A DNA stretch of 64,000 bases, from assembly GCF_003663845.1 (NCBI RefSeq), contig NZ_RCCA01000001.1, forward strand, positions 186,001 through 250,000, written 5' to 3'. The position numbers were made by a program, and so were the translations under genes. This DNA comes from Chryseobacterium sp. 7. Lineage in GTDB: Bacteria > Bacteroidota > Bacteroidia > Flavobacteriales > Weeksellaceae. The notes under the pieces are model-generated. The model was given only the letters and a program-made list of their open reading frames with translations, ran no database searches and was not told where the DNA came from. Numbering within the stretch: the stretch's first letter is position 1; every line of letters starts with the position of its first letter. Positions 19,170 through 28,184 of the stretch are shown one piece after another.

Positions 19170-19202
19170 TTATTTTTATTAATTCTAAATAAATGAAAAC
19201 AA

Positions 19203-19216
19203 GTGACATATGTCAC
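19203..19216. promoter_or_regulatory. CRP/FNR-family-like palindrome upstream of the TonB-dependent receptor
   Basis: GTGACATATGTCAC is a perfect 14-base palindrome with the GTGA-N6-TCAC half-site layout of CRP-type sites. It is centred about 40 bases upstream of the -7 box at 19162-19169. It would sit near -54 relative to the expected start, a typical activator position. Confidence 0.5.
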
Positions 19217-19348
19217 CCTAAAAAGAAGTATTAATATCAGATCATCAATCCTTCCCAAAGACTCTTTAAGATCTCCAAACAGATCATATTAATCATTAGA
19301 GGTTATCCTATCAGGAATTTTTATGGTTATGGAAAGTATAATCAAAAA

Positions 19349-19380
19349 AAAGCAAGTTCACCGGATTGCGAACTTGCTTT
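19349..19380 (-). terminator. Terminator of the carbonic anhydrase gene
   Basis: AAAGCAAGTTC, 10-base loop, GAACTTGCTTT, with a run of A on the plus side that becomes T on the minus strand. It is located between the anhydrase stop and the receptor promoter. Confidence 0.8.
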
Positions 19381-19456
19381 TAGCTATAATTTAATGAATA
19401 AGTTATCAGTTTTTGATGTCTTATCTCTTATCTGAACTCTCGTCCAGACTATCTAA

Positions 19457-20305
19457 TCAAGAGCCGGCATTAACATATACAGCTCTGCCATTTAAAGGTT
19501 GAACAAGGCGGAAATTCGGTTCCGTATAAATTAATTTATATGAATTAAATTGATCCGTGGATATTTGTTGTTTGTTTTTAAATACAAACCAGGTTACCGG
19601 ACCTTCATTGGTTAGCGCAGAGCTGGCACCAAAATTAGGAGTAGTTAATGATCCGCTATAGGTGTAATATTGACGCTGATCTGCCGGCAGTAAACTGGTG
19701 ATATAAAATACGGCTTTTGAAGAGGTAATCCCATTGCTTACTGCCGGGGATTGAGCAAATAAATTTTGCAGCGATGCGTTACCGTTTCCAACATCCACTA
19801 AAACACTTATAACAGCATAGGAATTGTCTGCTGCTACATTCACAAAATGAATTTCCATGGTACTGTACTTACCATCAATTGTATGTTCACTGTTGTAATG
19901 AAAATGGAAGTTGACAAGATTATATCTTTTCCCATTTACTGTAACATAGTTGTTGGCATTATCCGTATTATTAACATTTACTTTCAGATTTTCTCCTTCA
20001 TTATTAACGACTGAATCCAGCGTAACTGCTCCATAATGGATAATAGGATCTGTACTGTGAAAAGCAATTGCTTTTGAAGTTTCAATATTAATAGGTGATT
20101 GCGATTCTGCAACAACATCAGTAAAACTGGAGGTCAATATAGGTGTACTGATCACATTTGAAGGGAAAGCAGTAAGCTCATTATTATATTCATCTTTATC
20201 ACTATGGCATGAAACCAATAGAAACATAGGAACAATTCCCAAAAAGGCTACCGCCTGTTTTGCATTGAACATTTTCTTCAATACAAAATTTTTTTTCTTA
20301 ATCAT
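19457..20305 (-). CDS. Alpha-type carbonic anhydrase, lipoprotein
   Basis: 282 residues. The signal has a lipobox-like L-L-V-S-C (Cys33). The alpha-carbonic-anhydrase fold follows: S-Q-S-P-I-N-I near residue 70, then the zinc ligands H134 and H136 in N-F-H-F-H and H153 in M-E-I-H-F-V, with E140-H141 in the adjoining S-E-H. It converts CO2 and bicarbonate in the periplasm or on the cell surface. A second ATG (M12) gives a more normal signal length and may be the real start. The gene has its own terminator, so it is probably monocistronic. Confidence 0.9.
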   Translation of the reverse strand: MIKKKNFVLKKMFNAKQAVAFLGIVPMFLLVSCHSDKDEYNNELTAFPSNVISTPILTSSFTDVVAESQSPINIETSKAIAFHSTDPIIHYGAVTLDSVVNNEGENLKVNVNNTDNANNYVTVNGKRYNLVNFHFHYNSEHTIDGKYSTMEIHFVNVAADNSYAVISVLVDVGNGNASLQNLFAQSPAVSNGITSSKAVFYITSLLPADQRQYYTYSGSLTTPNFGASSALTNEGPVTWFVFKNKQQISTDQFNSYKLIYTEPNFRLVQPLNGRAVYVNAGS

Positions 20306-20454
20306 TTGTATAAACTGTTTGTTATTTTTAGCAGTCTAAATATAAATACAATCGTAATTGATATCAGATCCGCAATCCATTTTTAACTGAAAATTAATCG
20401 GAATTAAAATCCCATAAAATGATTAAAAAAATTGGTCTTATGAATATATTAAAT

Positions 20455-20486
20455 AAAAAAAATCCGTCCCTAAAAAGGAACGGATC
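20455..20486 (-). terminator. Terminator of the rpsL-rpsG-fusA-rpsJ operon
   Basis: On the minus strand ATCCGTTCC, a T-rich loop and GGGACGGAT are followed by eight T. It lies 29 bases after the rpsJ stop. It closes the operon here instead of allowing read-through into rplC. Confidence 0.8.
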
Positions 20487-20514
20487 TGTATAATCATTGC
20501 AAAGTATGCATTTA

Positions 20515-20820
20515 TCACACTTTAATTTCAACGTCTACACCTGAAGGAAGTTCTAATTTCATTAGAGCATCTACAGTTTTAGAAGAAGAAGAGTAGATAT
20601 CCATTAGTCTCTTGTGAGCTGAAAGTTGGAACTGCTCTCTTGCTTTTTTGTTTACGTGCGGAGATCTCAACACTGTGAAGATTCTCTTGTTCGTTGGCAA
20701 TGGAATTGGACCGTTTACAACAGCACCAGTAGCCTTTACCGTTTTTACGATTTTCTCAGCAGACTTGTCTACCAAGTTGTAATCGTAAGATTTTAGTTTT
20801 ATTCTGATTCTTTGTGACAT
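20515..20820 (-). CDS. rpsJ: 30S ribosomal protein S10
   Basis: 101 residues, full-length S10. It begins [14 protein letters not shown] and has G-P-I-P-L-P-T near residue 40 and [13 protein letters not shown] near 52. S10 belongs to the 30S head and in other bacteria also acts with NusB in antitermination. It follows fusA by 16 bases and is the last gene before a terminator. Separation from rplC is unusual. Confidence 0.98.
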   Translation of the reverse strand: MSQRIRIKLKSYDYNLVDKSAEKIVKTVKATGAVVNGPIPLPTNKRIFTVLRSPHVNKKAREQFQLSAHKRLMDIYSSSSKTVDALMKLELPSGVDVEIKV

Positions 20821-20836
20821 TTCTTTAATTTAAAAA

Positions 20837-22954
20837 TTAACCTTTTGCTTTAGCTATGATTTCTTCAGCAACGTTTTGTGGAGTAGCTTGGTACTTCTCT
20901 AATTCCATAGAAGAAGTAGCTCTTCCTGATGAAAGTGTTCTTAGAGTAGTTACATATCCAAACATTTCAGAAAGTGGAACAGAACCTTTGATTACAACAG
21001 CACCGTTTTTCTCTTCCTGACCACTGATAGTACCTCTTCTTTTGTTAAGGTCACCAATGATGTTACCCATATATTCTTCCGGAGTTACAACTTCCAGTTT
21101 CATAATTGGCTCCATAATTACTGGCTTAGCAGCACGTCCCGCTTCTTTAAATCCTAATTTAGCAGCCATTTCAAATGAAAGAGCATCAGAATCCACTGCG
21201 TGGAAAGATCCATCTTTAAGAGTAACTTTAATACCTTCAACTTCGAAACCAGCCAATGGACCGTTCTTCATTGCAGCTTTAAATCCTTTTTCAATTGCAG
21301 GAACAAATTCTCTAGGAACGTTACCACCTTTGATCTCATTGATGAATTCTAAACCAACTTTACCTTCGTCTGCAGGTCCTAGTTCAAATACAATATCAGC
21401 AAATTTACCTTTACCACCAGATTGTTTTTTGTAAACTTCTCTGTGTTGAGCAACTTTTGTTAAGTTTTCTTTGTACTCTACCTGAGGCTGTCCCTGGTTA
21501 ACTTCAACCTTGAACTCTCTCTTCATACGGTCTACAATGATATCTAAGTGAAGCTCACCCATACCAGAGATAATCGTTTGTCCAGAAGCTTCGTCAGTTC
21601 TAACAGTAAACGTAGGATCTTCTTCAGCCAGTTTAGCTAGAGCGTTACCCATTTTATCCTGGTCAGCTTTAGTTTTAGGCTCAACAGCGATACCAATTAC
21701 CGGATCAGGGAAAACCATAGATTCAAGAATGATCGGGTTTTTCTCATCACACATTGTATCACCAGTTTTGATAGACTTGAATCCTACTGCTGCACCAATA
21801 TCACCAGCTTCAATATATTCTACTGGGTTTTGCTTGTTAGCGTGCATCTGATAGATTCTAGAGATTCTTTCTTTATCTCCTGAACGAGTGTTCAAGATAT
21901 AAGAACCAGCATCAAGTCTTCCAGAGTATGCTCTGAAGAATGCTAATCTTCCCACGAACGGGTCAGTCGCAATCTTAAATGCTAAAGCTGCAAAAGGCTC
22001 ATCTACAGATGGCTTTCTTGTAATTTCAGCGTCTGTTCTTGGATCAGTACCTTTGATATCATCTTTATCCAATGGAGAAGGCAAGTATTTACATACTGCA
22101 TCCAGCATAAACTGTACTCCTTTGTTCTTGAATGAAGAACCACAAGTCATTGGGATAATAGATAAATCGATAGTAGCAGCTCTCAATGCAGCATTGATTT
22201 CTTCTTCTGTAATTGAATCTGGATCTTCGAAGAATTTCTCCATCAAAGTTTCGTCATATTCAGAAACAGCTTCTACTAATTTCTCTCTATATTCTAAAAC
22301 TTCATCTTTCATATCTTCAGGAATTGGCACTACTTCGAAAGTAGCTCCTTGTCCTGCTTCATCCCAGATGATAGCTCTGTTTTTAATTAAGTCAACAACC
22401 CCTTTGAAATCTTCTTCAGCACCGATTGGTAAAACGATTGGAACTGCGTTAGATCCTAACATGTCTTTAACCTGGTTTACCACGTTAAGGAAGTCAGCAC
22501 CTTGTCTGTCCATTTTGTTTACGAATCCCATTCTTGCAACTTTGTAGTTGTCAGCAAGTCTCCAGTTTGTTTCAGACTGAGGCTCTACTCCATCTACTGC
22601 AGAGAACAAGAATACCAATCCATCTAATACTCTTAAAGATCTGTTTACTTCTACAGTGAAGTCAACGTGTCCCGGTGTATCGATAATGTTGAAGTGATAA
22701 GGTTTAGTGTCTGCAACAGGTTTTCCTTGATCTGTTGGAAAGTTCCAAGAACAAGTAGTTGCAGCAGAAGTAATAGTAATACCTCTTTCTGCTTCCTGCT
22801 CCATCCAGTCCATTGTAGAAGCACCATCGTGAACTTCTCCAATTTTGTGGTTTACCCCTGTATAGAATAAGATTCTTTCTGTAGTAGTAGTTTTACCAGC
22901 ATCAATGTGAGCGGCAATACCAATATTTCTTGTAAATTTAAGATCTCTACTCAT
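20837..22954 (-). CDS. fusA: Elongation factor G
   Basis: 705 residues. The P-loop A-H-I-D-A-G-K-T-T is near residues 15-23, the switch region R-G-I-T-I near 59, D-T-P-G-H near 93 and the guanine-specificity motif N-K-M-D-R near 147. Domains II to V follow, including R-E-F-V-P-A and R-R-G-T-I-S-G. It translocates tRNA-mRNA on the ribosome with GTP hydrolysis. It starts 6 bases after rpsG in the str operon. No truncation or extension is visible. Confidence 0.98.
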   Translation of the reverse strand: MSRDLKFTRNIGIAAHIDAGKTTTTERILFYTGVNHKIGEVHDGASTMDWMEQEAERGITITSAATTCSWNFPTDQGKPVADTKPYHFNIIDTPGHVDFTVEVNRSLRVLDGLVFLFSAVDGVEPQSETNWRLADNYKVARMGFVNKMDRQGADFLNVVNQVKDMLGSNAVPIVLPIGAEEDFKGVVDLIKNRAIIWDEAGQGATFEVVPIPEDMKDEVLEYREKLVEAVSEYDETLMEKFFEDPDSITEEEINAALRAATIDLSIIPMTCGSSFKNKGVQFMLDAVCKYLPSPLDKDDIKGTDPRTDAEITRKPSVDEPFAALAFKIATDPFVGRLAFFRAYSGRLDAGSYILNTRSGDKERISRIYQMHANKQNPVEYIEAGDIGAAVGFKSIKTGDTMCDEKNPIILESMVFPDPVIGIAVEPKTKADQDKMGNALAKLAEEDPTFTVRTDEASGQTIISGMGELHLDIIVDRMKREFKVEVNQGQPQVEYKENLTKVAQHREVYKKQSGGKGKFADIVFELGPADEGKVGLEFINEIKGGNVPREFVPAIEKGFKAAMKNGPLAGFEVEGIKVTLKDGSFHAVDSDALSFEMAAKLGFKEAGRAAKPVIMEPIMKLEVVTPEEYMGNIIGDLNKRRGTISGQEEKNGAVVIKGSVPLSEMFGYVTTLRTLSSGRATSSMELEKYQATPQNVAEEIIAKAKG

Positions 22955-22960
22955 TTCTAA

Positions 22961-23437
22961 TTAGAATTTAAAGTGTGAGAAAGCTTTGTTAGCTTCCGCC
23001 ATTTTGTGAGTATCAGATTTCTTTTTGAAAGCAGCACCTTCTTCTCTTGAAGCAGCTACTACTTCATTAGCTAATTTCAAAGCCATAGACTTATCATTTC
23101 TCTTTTTAGAGTAGCTAATTAACCATTTCATTGCCATAGAAATCTTTCTGTCAGCTCTGATTGGCATTGGAATCTGAAAGTTAGCTCCACCTACTCTTCT
23201 AGAACGTACTTCTACGTGAGGCATTACATTTGTAAGTGCATCTTTCCAAATTTCAAGTGCAGTTTTTTCAGTTTCTCCTTTTTTAGTTTCTACGATATCT
23301 AATGCATCATAGAAAATTTTGAATGCGATTGACTTCTTACCGTCAAGCATTAAGTTGTTTACGAATCTCGTTACCAATTGATCATTAAATTTCGGATCTG
23401 GTAACAACGGTCTTTTTTTCGCTTTTGTCTTTCTCAT
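22961..23437 (-). CDS. rpsG: 30S ribosomal protein S7
   Basis: 158 residues. It reads M-R-K-T-K-A-K-K-R and continues with [10 protein letters not shown] and the family block [15 protein letters not shown]7 binds the 3' domain of 16S rRNA and nucleates the 30S head. It starts 23 bases after the rpsL stop. Confidence 0.98.
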   Translation of the reverse strand: MRKTKAKKRPLLPDPKFNDQLVTRFVNNLMLDGKKSIAFKIFYDALDIVETKKGETEKTALEIWKDALTNVMPHVEVRSRRVGGANFQIPMPIRADRKISMAMKWLISYSKKRNDKSMALKLANEVVAASREEGAAFKKKSDTHKMAEANKAFSHFKF

Positions 23438-23460
23438 TGCTTTTGTACCTTATTTAATGA

Positions 23461-23874
23461 TTATTTTTTCTTTCCTTTTGCAGGTGCAGCAGCTGCTTGT
23501 CCTGGTTTAGGTCTCTTAGCTCCGTACTTAGATCTTCTCTGAGTTCTTCCATTTACACCAGCGGTGTCTAATGCACCTCTTACGATGTGGTAACGTACTC
23601 CCGGTAGGTCTTTCACCCTTCCGCCTCTAACCAATACTATCGAGTGCTCTTGAAGATTATGTCCTTCGCCCGGGATATAGGCGTTAACTTCTTTACCGTT
23701 AGAAAGTCTTACCCTTGCTACTTTTCTAAGTGCAGAGTTAGGTTTCTTAGGTGTAGTTGTATATACTCTCGTACATACACCACGTCTTTGTGGACAAGAA
23801 TCAAGGGCAGCCGATTTGCTCTTCTTGGCAAGCGTGGCTCTTCCTTTTCTTACTAATTGTTGAATAGTAGGCAT
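23461..23874 (-). CDS. rpsL: 30S ribosomal protein S12
   Basis: 137 residues. The decoding-centre loops [14 protein letters not shown] and [12 protein letters not shown] are intact and carry the lysines found in streptomycin-sensitive strains. After the conserved core there is an Ala/Lys-rich tail of about 15 residues (ending A-K-G-K-K-K). It is the first gene of the str operon, with a consensus promoter at 23899-23928. Confidence 0.98.
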   Translation of the reverse strand: MPTIQQLVRKGRATLAKKSKSAALDSCPQRRGVCTRVYTTTPKKPNSALRKVARVRLSNGKEVNAYIPGEGHNLQEHSIVLVRGGRVKDLPGVRYHIVRGALDTAGVNGRTQRRSKYGAKRPKPGQAAAAPAKGKKK

Positions 23875-23898
23875 TTAATTGCTTTTTATTTTAGGGTG

Positions 23899-23928
23899 CA
23901 AAAATAGTAATATTTTTTTAATCTGCAA
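23899..23928 (-). promoter_or_regulatory. Promoter of the rpsL-rpsG-fusA-rpsJ operon
   Basis: On the minus strand TTTG (23928-23925), 18 bases, then TATTTTTG (23906-23899). This is a close match to the Bacteroidota consensus, about 25 bases before the rpsL start codon. Confidence 0.8.
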
Positions 23929-24083
23929 ACACTTATATAAAAATTAAAATCAAATACTTACAGCAAAATACAACAGGTTTCAGAATGTTTATCTAAGAAA
24001 CATAATATATAAAAGGAAAAGAGATCAGCTATAACAGATTTTGCAGTTTAAAAAATGAGTATTAAATAATTATGAAATTTCAT

Positions 24084-25670
24084 TTATTCAAACACAGTAA
24101 CCGTTACATTTTTGTTCCAATTAAAATTTTTCACATTTTTTTTCAATATATCAGAGTTCAGAGGATCTATTGAATAGATGACTACATGTCTATCTCCTAA
24201 CACTATACTCCTCCCGCTAACTTCCAGGTCAGCAATTTTTTTCCAGCTTTCAGGGATATGACCATCAAACCATTTCTCATAAATGATAGCCAGCTGATAG
24301 TGATTTTCTTGGGTATACCTCGTAAGAAACTCTTCCACCTCATCATCAAATACATTTTTTCTGACTTTAATATCTACCATTTCCTTAGATCCTAGTCCAA
24401 TAACATCTAACAAATGAATATCGGTATAATAACAGATGGCTCCTATATCATTAGCCACTATATCTGAAGTATTGTAATACTTTTTCAGAAATCTTGCAGA
24501 CTGTATCTGCTGTTCATAAATATTTGCGCTCCCACAGGTAATAATAAAGTGGGCAAACCCAAATTTGTACAATAATAATACTGTATTAGCAAGAATAAAA
24601 ATACCTGTTACTTTATCTTTTCTAAATGAAAGTAAAGGTTCCCTGATAAAATCGGTAAGCCCTGGAACCAAAATCATGACAAAAGCGGTCAACAAATAAG
24701 CTTCATATCTGAAGATAATTTTCACATCACCCAGCAGACAATGTAAGATCAACGTAAAAGCCCAAACGATAAGAAGAAAGTTCTTTTTTAGTATTTGCTG
24801 AAAATCCAATTTACTCTTATAATCCTTATATAACAAGACAATAATGATTAAGAGCGGAAAGACTCCTATCTTATAGAAAGTAATGTTTAAAAATAATTTC
24901 CAAAAAATAATCTCAGCAATCTGGCTTATTACATTTCCAGAAAAATCAATCAAAGCTCCTTTTACAACAACGGAATTAGGAAAAAAATATCCGCTTTGCT
25001 GTTCATTAAAATATCCAAACAAAAGAATCGGAAGGAAACCTATAAAAAGGACAAGGGCAGCATCTTTAAATTTTCTGATCAGTAAAAACACGAACGCAAG
25101 TGACAGGAAGTAAAACATACTTTCAAATCTTATAAGCCCCAATAAAAGAATAGTACAATAGAACCCGAAAGAAAAAACACTGTTCTTAAAATTGCCTGCA
25201 AACCATTTTTGAAAACAATATATATTAACCGCAATAATCAGTACCTGCAGCACATGCTCCATCCCTGCTACTACCTGTACATGCATTACTGCCAGAAAAA
25301 GAGTAAATAAACAGGTTGCTACAATATGCTTTGTTTTGTTCAAATAATTTGAATAATATTTAGTGAGCACTGCTACAAGCAAACAAGCTGCAGATAAATT
25401 AAAAACCAGAGGTATAAGAATATGATTTCCAAAAACAGAAATCAGAGCACTTAGAATCAATGTAAAAATTGGAGAGGATGAGGATGAAGAAAAGGCATAT
25501 TTTGTCATTCCCCAAACTCCGTGTAAAGCAAAATTCTTCGCAACAGCCATATGAATATAGGCATCATCCACAATATAGGTAAAATTCTTCTCTGTGGTAG
25601 ACAGCATGATAAGGATATAAACCAAACAAATCCCGAAAAATACCGCCGCCGTAATCAAAAAGCTTTTCAT
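24084..25670 (-). CDS. GT-C-like polytopic membrane protein (copy 1)
   Basis: 528 residues from the ATG at 25670. It has about ten or more membrane helices. The first extracytoplasmic loop carries V-D-D-A-Y-I-H followed by A-V-A-K-N, the acidic pair that marks GT-C glycosyltransferases using polyprenyl-phosphate sugars. A soluble C-terminal part has N-D-I-G-A-I-C-Y-Y and L-D-V-I-G-L-G-S. The same motifs occur in 26295-27869, so the two are paralogues. The sugar and acceptor are unknown. An upstream ATG at 25799 would add 43 residues without membrane character, and I prefer the later start. Confidence 0.75.
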   Translation of the reverse strand: MKSFLITAAVFFGICLVYILIMLSTTEKNFTYIVDDAYIHMAVAKNFALHGVWGMTKYAFSSSSSSPIFTLILSALISVFGNHILIPLVFNLSAACLLVAVLTKYYSNYLNKTKHIVATCLFTLFLAVMHVQVVAGMEHVLQVLIIAVNIYCFQKWFAGNFKNSVFSFGFYCTILLLGLIRFESMFYFLSLAFVFLLIRKFKDAALVLFIGFLPILLFGYFNEQQSGYFFPNSVVVKGALIDFSGNVISQIAEIIFWKLFLNITFYKIGVFPLLIIIVLLYKDYKSKLDFQQILKKNFLLIVWAFTLILHCLLGDVKIIFRYEAYLLTAFVMILVPGLTDFIREPLLSFRKDKVTGIFILANTVLLLYKFGFAHFIITCGSANIYEQQIQSARFLKKYYNTSDIVANDIGAICYYTDIHLLDVIGLGSKEMVDIKVRKNVFDDEVEEFLTRYTQENHYQLAIIYEKWFDGHIPESWKKIADLEVSGRSIVLGDRHVVIYSIDPLNSDILKKNVKNFNWNKNVTVTVFE

Positions 25671-25762
25671 AATCTGCAATATTAATACTTCCAAACTATA
25701 TTTAAAAACTTTCTTATAGTTATGATCTATTAACAATGGGAGGACTTCGGCACGATATTTCG

Positions 25763-25770
25763 TAAATTTG
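25763..25770 (+). promoter_or_regulatory. -7 box of dps
   Basis: TAAATTTG lies about 100 bases before the dps ATG. No convincing -33 TTTG is visible. Confidence 0.4.
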
Positions 25771-25870
25771 TGATATACAAATGATATACTGTCAATCACA
25801 ACAATAAAGCTTCATGCAATACTTAATGAAAGCAGTGATTGCACCTCATCTTAAAAATAAATATATACAT

Positions 25871-26347
25871 ATGAAAAATGCTAGTATCATTGGCCTTAAA
25901 GAAGCCGATTGTAAAAAAATTTCAGAAAAACTAAACGTACTGTTGGCTAACTATTCTGTATTCTATCAGAACACAAGAGGTTCTCACTGGAATATTAAAG
26001 GAGAGCAGTTCTTTACCCTTCACCCGAAGTTTGAGGAATTGTACAACAGCCTTGTATTAAAGATTGATGAAATTGCAGAAAGAATCCTTACGTTAGGAGC
26101 AACCCCTGCACACAATTATTCAGATTATTTAAAAGTAGCTACTATTAAAGAAAGTAAAGAAGTTACTGACGGCACCAAAAGTGTTGAACAGATTCTAAGT
26201 TCATTCAAAGTAGTGATTGATCTGCAGAGAGAACTTTTAGACATTACGGATGAAGCTGGAGATGAAGGTACAAATTCGCAAATGAGCGACTATATTACCG
26301 AACAGGAGAAAGAAGTTTGGATGTATAACTCTTATCTTGGGAAGTAA
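25871..26347 (+). CDS. dps: Dps-family DNA-protection/ferritin-like protein
   Basis: 158 residues from the ATG at 25871. The Dps ferroxidase ligands occur in the right spacing: H39 (S-H-W-N), H51 (L-H-P-K-F), D66 and E70 (D-E-I-A-E). Dps dodecamers store iron and use peroxide, protecting DNA. An upstream in-frame ATG at 25814 adds 19 residues that precede the well-conserved start, so I reject it. The last 53 bases overlap, on the opposite strand, the end of the next membrane-protein gene. A degraded copy of its 3' end lies at 28011-28089. Confidence 0.93.
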   Translation: MKNASIIGLKEADCKKISEKLNVLLANYSVFYQNTRGSHWNIKGEQFFTLHPKFEELYNSLVLKIDEIAERILTLGATPAHNYSDYLKVATIKESKEVTDGTKSVEQILSSFKVVIDLQRELLDITDEAGDEGTNSQMSDYITEQEKEVWMYNSYLGK

Positions 26348-27869
26348 TTATATTAAACTCTTTTAAACTTTTTCTTAAATAAGGTATGTCATTTTTTGTA
26401 ACAGCATAAAAATTGACATACCTTATATTAGGATTCCTGAAATCATTCATCTTCCATTTTCCCACCAGAATCCAATTTTTGGGAATTTGTCCCACAAACC
26501 ATTCCGGATATATTGCAGCAATTCTCGCATTTTTACGGTTACTCAATTCTCCCATAAAATATGAAAAATCATTCTCACCAGAGTTGTTATATTTATATTT
26601 TGCAACATCCGTACTTCCCAATCCATACATATCTAAAACTTCAATATTTGCAAAATAGGTAATTGCGCCAATATCATTGGCTACAATTGTCTCAGAATGG
26701 TAATATTTTTTTAAAAACTGCGCAAGCTTATATTGATTGTAGTAAAGATTTTTAGAATCCGTATATAAAACCGGATGATACCAATACATTTTAAATAGTC
26801 CAAAAACTACCGAATAGCCTATAAATAAAACAGTAAAAAGCTTAGGAATAGAGAAATCTGAAGTTTTAAAATAAAAATCGCAAATTTTAATTACAATAAA
26901 AAGATAGGCAATCATCAAATAATTTTCATATCTAAATGTCATTATTCCAAAAATGAGCTGTCCATAGGAAGTAAGCAAAATGATGATTGGCAATGCTTCC
27001 ATTTCAAAAACTCTTTGAAGTTTTACATTTCTATACCTGGAAAAAGCATACATCAAATAAAATATGCTGAAAGGAAGCAAATATTTGATATAATCCATAC
27101 TCAAAAACTTGCTTTTCAACATTGTTATCAAACTTTCCAGATCTGAAACATGAAAATTACTTTTTACAAGCACCGAATTGGGGAAAAACAAACCTCCCAT
27201 AAGAAGAGAATATATTCCATATACAATCATTGGAGAAAATCCGACAAGACCAATCAATAAGCCCTGTTTAAATTTCTTCTGACCTATTAAAACAAAAATA
27301 ACTGCAGAAATAAAAAACACACTTTCAAATCTTACTGCTCCGAGAAAAAAAACAACTATTAATATATATGAGAAAGCCTTCAAATCTCCTGAAGCCAATT
27401 TATTATAAAAAATAAAAAACAGGACTATTAGGAATATGTGAAGGGTATGCTCCATCCCTAATATAGAGGAAAGATAAATCATTGCTAATGGCTGCAGCAG
27501 AAGAGCAAAAAACAGTGCAAACTTCTTTCCATATTGATAGACAACAAAATTGGCTGCGTAAAAACTTGCTAAAATCCCAAACGTAAGATTAATAAACAAA
27601 GGGTAATAAGATGAATTCCCAAAGACTTTTATCAAAAGGCTCAAAAGGAAACTATACAATATAGATGAAGATGCCGGATCAAATGAATTTGAGTTGATGG
27701 AAAATAAAAAATTATCCGCTATATTTTTTGCTACTTCCAAATGAATATAAACATCGTCAACAGGATAAAAATAGCCTGCACCTTTTGGCAAAGAAAGAAT
27801 CTCCGAAACTAGATAGAAAAAATAGCCTAATAGAAAAACAAAAACGCTTATAAACCTGTACTTTTTCAT
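26295..27869 (-). CDS. GT-C-like polytopic membrane protein (copy 2)
   Basis: 524 residues, many membrane helices. It has V-D-D-V-Y-I-H then E-V-A-K-N in the first loop, P-A-S-S-S-I-L-Y-S in the next, and N-D-I-G-A-I-T-Y-F with L-D-M-Y-G-L-G-S in the C-terminal part, all matching copy 1 at 24084-25670. I infer a glycosyltransferase of the GT-C superfamily acting on a lipid-linked sugar at the outer face of the inner membrane. The stop codon lies inside the 3' end of dps. Substrate is unknown. Confidence 0.75.
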   Translation of the reverse strand: MKKYRFISVFVFLLGYFFYLVSEILSLPKGAGYFYPVDDVYIHLEVAKNIADNFLFSINSNSFDPASSSILYSFLLSLLIKVFGNSSYYPLFINLTFGILASFYAANFVVYQYGKKFALFFALLLQPLAMIYLSSILGMEHTLHIFLIVLFFIFYNKLASGDLKAFSYILIVVFFLGAVRFESVFFISAVIFVLIGQKKFKQGLLIGLVGFSPMIVYGIYSLLMGGLFFPNSVLVKSNFHVSDLESLITMLKSKFLSMDYIKYLLPFSIFYLMYAFSRYRNVKLQRVFEMEALPIIILLTSYGQLIFGIMTFRYENYLMIAYLFIVIKICDFYFKTSDFSIPKLFTVLFIGYSVVFGLFKMYWYHPVLYTDSKNLYYNQYKLAQFLKKYYHSETIVANDIGAITYFANIEVLDMYGLGSTDVAKYKYNNSGENDFSYFMGELSNRKNARIAAIYPEWFVGQIPKNWILVGKWKMNDFRNPNIRYVNFYAVTKNDIPYLRKSLKEFNIITSQDKSYTSKLLSPVR

Positions 27870-28010
27870 TTTACTGCCTAAATAAATATGGAGAACAAAA
27901 TTAAATTATTAAATTTTATTACAAAAAAATGTCCACATTACCCTTAAAATCAATACTTGACAATGATTTTATAGCATTACCATACAAAATGCCAGTGTAA
28001 AATTACACAT

Positions 28011-28089
28011 AGATCAAACTCTCAAATGAGATACTATATTACCGGCAGGGAAAGAAATTTGGTCGTATAATTCTTAACCTGGAAAATAA
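28011..28089 (+). pseudogene. Relic of a second dps gene (3' end only)
   Basis: About three quarters of these bases match the last 80 bases of dps (26268-26347), including ACTATATTACCG, AAAGAA, TTTGG, GTATAA and the ending GGAAAATAA. A net two-base loss in the middle and a stop codon break the frame. The rest of the gene is missing. Its place next to the second GT-C-like gene mirrors that of intact dps beside the first. Confidence 0.75.
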
Positions 28090-28157
28090 CTCCATCAAAA
28101 GCATGGAAATATTTCAAAAAAAACGCCTTACATTTAGGGGATTTTATTTTTTATATT

Positions 28158-28165
28158 TATATTTG
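28158..28165 (+). promoter_or_regulatory. -7 box of pncB
   Basis: TATATTTG 19 bases before the pncB ATG. The -33 region has no clear TTTG. Confidence 0.5.
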
Positions 28166-28184
28166 CGTTAAAATTACACATATT

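Larger units (their letters stand above)
27870..28184. other. Intergenic region with a dps relic and the pncB promoter
   Basis: 315 bases. The first 130 are AT-rich with nothing recognisable. 28011-28089 is the decayed 3' end of a dps copy. The 14-mer TAAAATTACACATA occurs at 27998-28011, touching the relic, and again at 28169-28182, just before the pncB ATG. Confidence 0.7.

Noticed and set aside
19148..19258. Longer N terminus for the TonB-dependent receptor
   Set aside because: The extra 37 codons cover the -7 box and the CRP-like palindrome, and would place the signal peptide inside the protein.
22053..22547. 164-codon plus-strand frame inside fusA
   Set aside because: It lies wholly within a highly conserved gene and has no independent features. 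It is a shadow frame.
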